From assembly GCA_044375105.1 (NCBI GenBank), contig JBILNK010000221.1, positions 1-6,319 of the forward strand: DNA of 6,319 nt, in the 5' to 3' direction. This document shows positions 4,971 to 6,319 of the stretch, one piece after another. The notes under the pieces are model-generated. The model was not told where the DNA came from. It did not search any database and saw nothing but the letters and a program-made list of their open reading frames with translations. The stretch comes from JBIKLM01 sp044375105 (lineage in GTDB: Bacteria > Planctomycetota > UBA1135 > GCA-002686595). A program made the position numbers and the translations under genes. The stretch's first letter is position 1. Each line of letters starts with the position of its first letter.

Positions 4971-6319
4971 ATGCTGAATCCGATCCTGATCGCCCTCGGA
5001 CTGGCGCTGCAGTCCTCGACCCTATCCGTGGCCCGTTCCGTGGGCGCGCCGCTGCAATACCAAGCTGCCGCGGCGCCCGCGGCCGCGCAGCTGGCCGAGC
5101 GCTACGCCAAGGTCGGCGGGGAACTCCAGCGCACCGCGCCGACGGGGCTGACCGCGATCCAGTCGGCGCACCGCCAGCTGGTGATCGAGCTGCTGGCCGG
5201 CTACGGCCAGGGCCTCGATTTCCCGCACCTCGGGGGCGCAACCGGGGAACGCCTGCCCGTGTTCCGCGACGGCGACGGACGCCTGTGCGCCCTGGCGCAC
5301 CTGCTCGATCGCACCGGCCAGGGGCCGCTGGTCGAGCGCCTCGCGCAGGCCAACAACGGCGGCTGGTTGGTCGAATTCCAGAGCGATCCGGCGCTGCTCG
5401 ATTGGATGCAGCGCCACGGCCTGAGCCTGGCCGAGGTCGCCCGCATCCAGGGGCCGGGCTTCGGCGGCAACCCGGTGGCGCCGCCGCCGCCGCCGATCCC
5501 CGGCGACACGGTGATCGCCATCGGCGAAGCGCTCGGCGGCGACGCCGCTCCGGCGGGAGCGGGCAGCGGCGGGCCGGCGACGGGCGGCCCGGCGGGGCCC
5601 GTGGTCGGCGGCGGGGCGGCCGGTCCGACCACCGGCGGGGACAGCGGGCCCGCCGCGCCGGGCGGCGGCGGCCCGAGCACCGGCGGGGCCCTGGCGGCGG
5701 ACTGGACGGTCTGGTGGGAGCTCAACAAGCTCGATTTCCTGGTGGCCAAGCGGCCCGCGATCGGCGGCGCGGAGGAGGGCACGACCACGGCCGACGCGGG
5801 GCGCTATCGCCCGCGCGCGCTGGCCCTGGCGGCCAAGGGCATCGACGGCGACCACGCCGCGGTGCGCGCCGCCGCGGCCGTGCTCGGCGGCCGGCTCGGC
5901 CTGCACCCCGATCGCTTGAAGGACGCCTTCGACGACGCCTCCGGCGCCGTGCGCCACGGGGCGCTGCTCGGGCTCGGCCTGTCGCCGCGCCCGGACGCCC
6001 TGCGGCTGCTGGCCGAGATCCTCAAGGACCAGACCCGCGCCGAACGCATCTCTCCGCTGGCGCGCTACTACGCCTCCCTGGGGCTCGGCCTGGCGCGCCT
6101 GCAGGGCGCTCCGGAGGACCTCGAGACCCTGATCGGGAATGAAGCGCGCTCGCTGCAGTCGACCCAGGATCGCCTGGGCGCCCTGGGCTTCGCCCAGCTG
6201 GTGCCGAGCGCCGGCCTGCGCGTCCAGGCGCTGGCCTGGCTCGAGGACCTGAAGGTCTCCCAGGCGGTGCGCTGCCGCGCCGCCGAGTCCCTGCGCGCCT
6301 TCGGCGACGCGGAGACCCT
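4971..6319 (+). CDS. Exported HEAT-repeat-like protein with uncharacterised N-terminal domain (3' end cut by window)
   Basis: From ATG at 4971, 449 codons stay open to the window edge. Residues 1-22 form a hydrophobic leader (NPILIALGLALQSS) without basic residues at its front, a weak signal peptide. Residues 58-163 are a compact domain with RLPVFRDGDGRLCALAHLL (94-112), ANNGGWLVEF (127-136) and GLSLAEVARIQGPGF (150-164). From memory this pattern recurs at the N-terminus of exported proteins in myxobacteria and planctomycetes and has no known function. Residues 165-242 are a Pro/Gly-rich linker with a run of five prolines. DWTVWWELNK (244-253) is the tryptophan-rich lead-in seen before HEAT repeats in planctomycete proteins, and 281-449 are amphipathic helical pairs such as DDASGAVRHGALLGLGL (321-337). 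Such solenoids bind proteins; the partner is unknown. The start was chosen for the hydrophobic leader; no Shine-Dalgarno match precedes it. Neither opposite-strand nor other-frame reading gives a credible protein. Confidence 0.8.
   Translation, partial: MLNPILIALGLALQSSTLSVARSVGAPLQYQAAAAPAAAQLAERYAKVGGELQRTAPTGLTAIQSAHRQLVIELLAGYGQGLDFPHLGGATGERLPVFRDGDGRLCALAHLLDRTGQGPLVERLAQANNGGWLVEFQSDPALLDWMQRHGLSLAEVARIQGPGFGGNPVAPPPPPIPGDTVIAIGEALGGDAAPAGAGSGGPATGGPAGPVVGGGAAGPTTGGDSGPAAPGGGGPSTGGALAADWTVWWELNKLDFLVAKRPAIGGAEEGTTTADAGRYRPRALALAAKGIDGDHAAVRAAAAVLGGRLGLHPDRLKDAFDDASGAVRHGALLGLGLSPRPDALRLLAEILKDQTRAERISPLARYYASLGLGLARLQGAPEDLETLIGNEARSLQSTQDRLGALGFAQLVPSAGLRVQALAWLEDLKVSQAVRCRAAESLRAFGDAET
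5466..5696 (+). repeat. Pro/Gly-rich linker with a recurring GPxTGG motif
   Basis: Within the HEAT-like gene, residues 166-242 are low-complexity. GPATGG (bases 5571-5588), GPTTGG (5622-5639) and GPSTGG (5670-5687) recur at steps of 17 and 16 residues. The DNA copies are only partly alike, so the motif is kept at protein level or is an old expansion. It acts as a flexible spacer between the N-terminal domain and the helical repeats. Confidence 0.6.

Noticed and set aside
5022..5957. 311-residue minus-strand frame
   Set aside because: Antisense to the HEAT-like gene; Ala/Arg/Gly-rich with no domain, and it depends on the GC-rich linker for its openness.
4337..6142. 601-residue plus-strand frame
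   Set aside because: It spans the four-cysteine gene, the divergent intergenic region and the HEAT-like gene in the wrong phase, and its second half is Arg/Gly/Pro-rich nonsense. The frame beginning at 4971 gives a leader, domain motifs and helical repeats.

Overview
The window is very G+C-rich bacterial DNA. It suggests a high-GC member of Planctomycetota or a neighbouring deep-branching phylum. This is an inference from two gene types common in those groups as I remember them: HEAT-repeat proteins with a tryptophan-rich WWxxNK lead-in, and anchored proteins made of many carboxypeptidase-regulatory-like beta-sandwich domains. No RNA gene, transposase, CRISPR array or phage gene is visible.

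Layout. Bases 1-79 are the last 25 codons of a plus-strand gene. Bases 80-242 are a convergent intergenic stretch with a strong 12-bp hairpin and a second 7-bp hairpin. From 4624 down to 243, four genes lie on the minus strand in transcription order: a 72-residue four-cysteine protein (4624-4406), a DJ-1/PfpI-family protein (4241-3660), an XdhC/CoxI-family molybdenum-cofactor chaperone (3640-2852), and a large membrane-anchored multi-domain beta-sandwich protein (2855-243). The last three are tightly packed (19-nt gap, then a 4-nt ATGA overlap) and probably form one operon. The four-cysteine gene sits 164 nt further upstream and may be separate. Bases 4625-4970 are a divergent intergenic region with four copies of a 13-bp tandem repeat. 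From 4971 to the window edge runs a plus-strand gene, incomplete at its 3' end. It encodes a probable exported protein with an uncharacterised N-terminal domain, a Gly/Pro-rich linker and a HEAT-like helical repeat region.

Most notable point. The large beta-sandwich gene is cut by an in-frame TAG at 1029-1031. The reading frame continues without a shift for 261 codons to a TGA at 243, and the stop falls inside one beta-sandwich domain. The gene is therefore a young nonsense allele, a sequencing error, or a case of readthrough or recoding. All five genuine gene ends in the window use TGA.

How the genes may work together. DJ-1/PfpI proteins act on thiol or carbonyl stress, and XdhC matures molybdenum hydroxylases. 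No hydroxylase subunit is in the window, so the partner enzyme must be elsewhere. The link of these two to an envelope beta-sandwich protein is positional only. I find no clear new defence or mobile system here.
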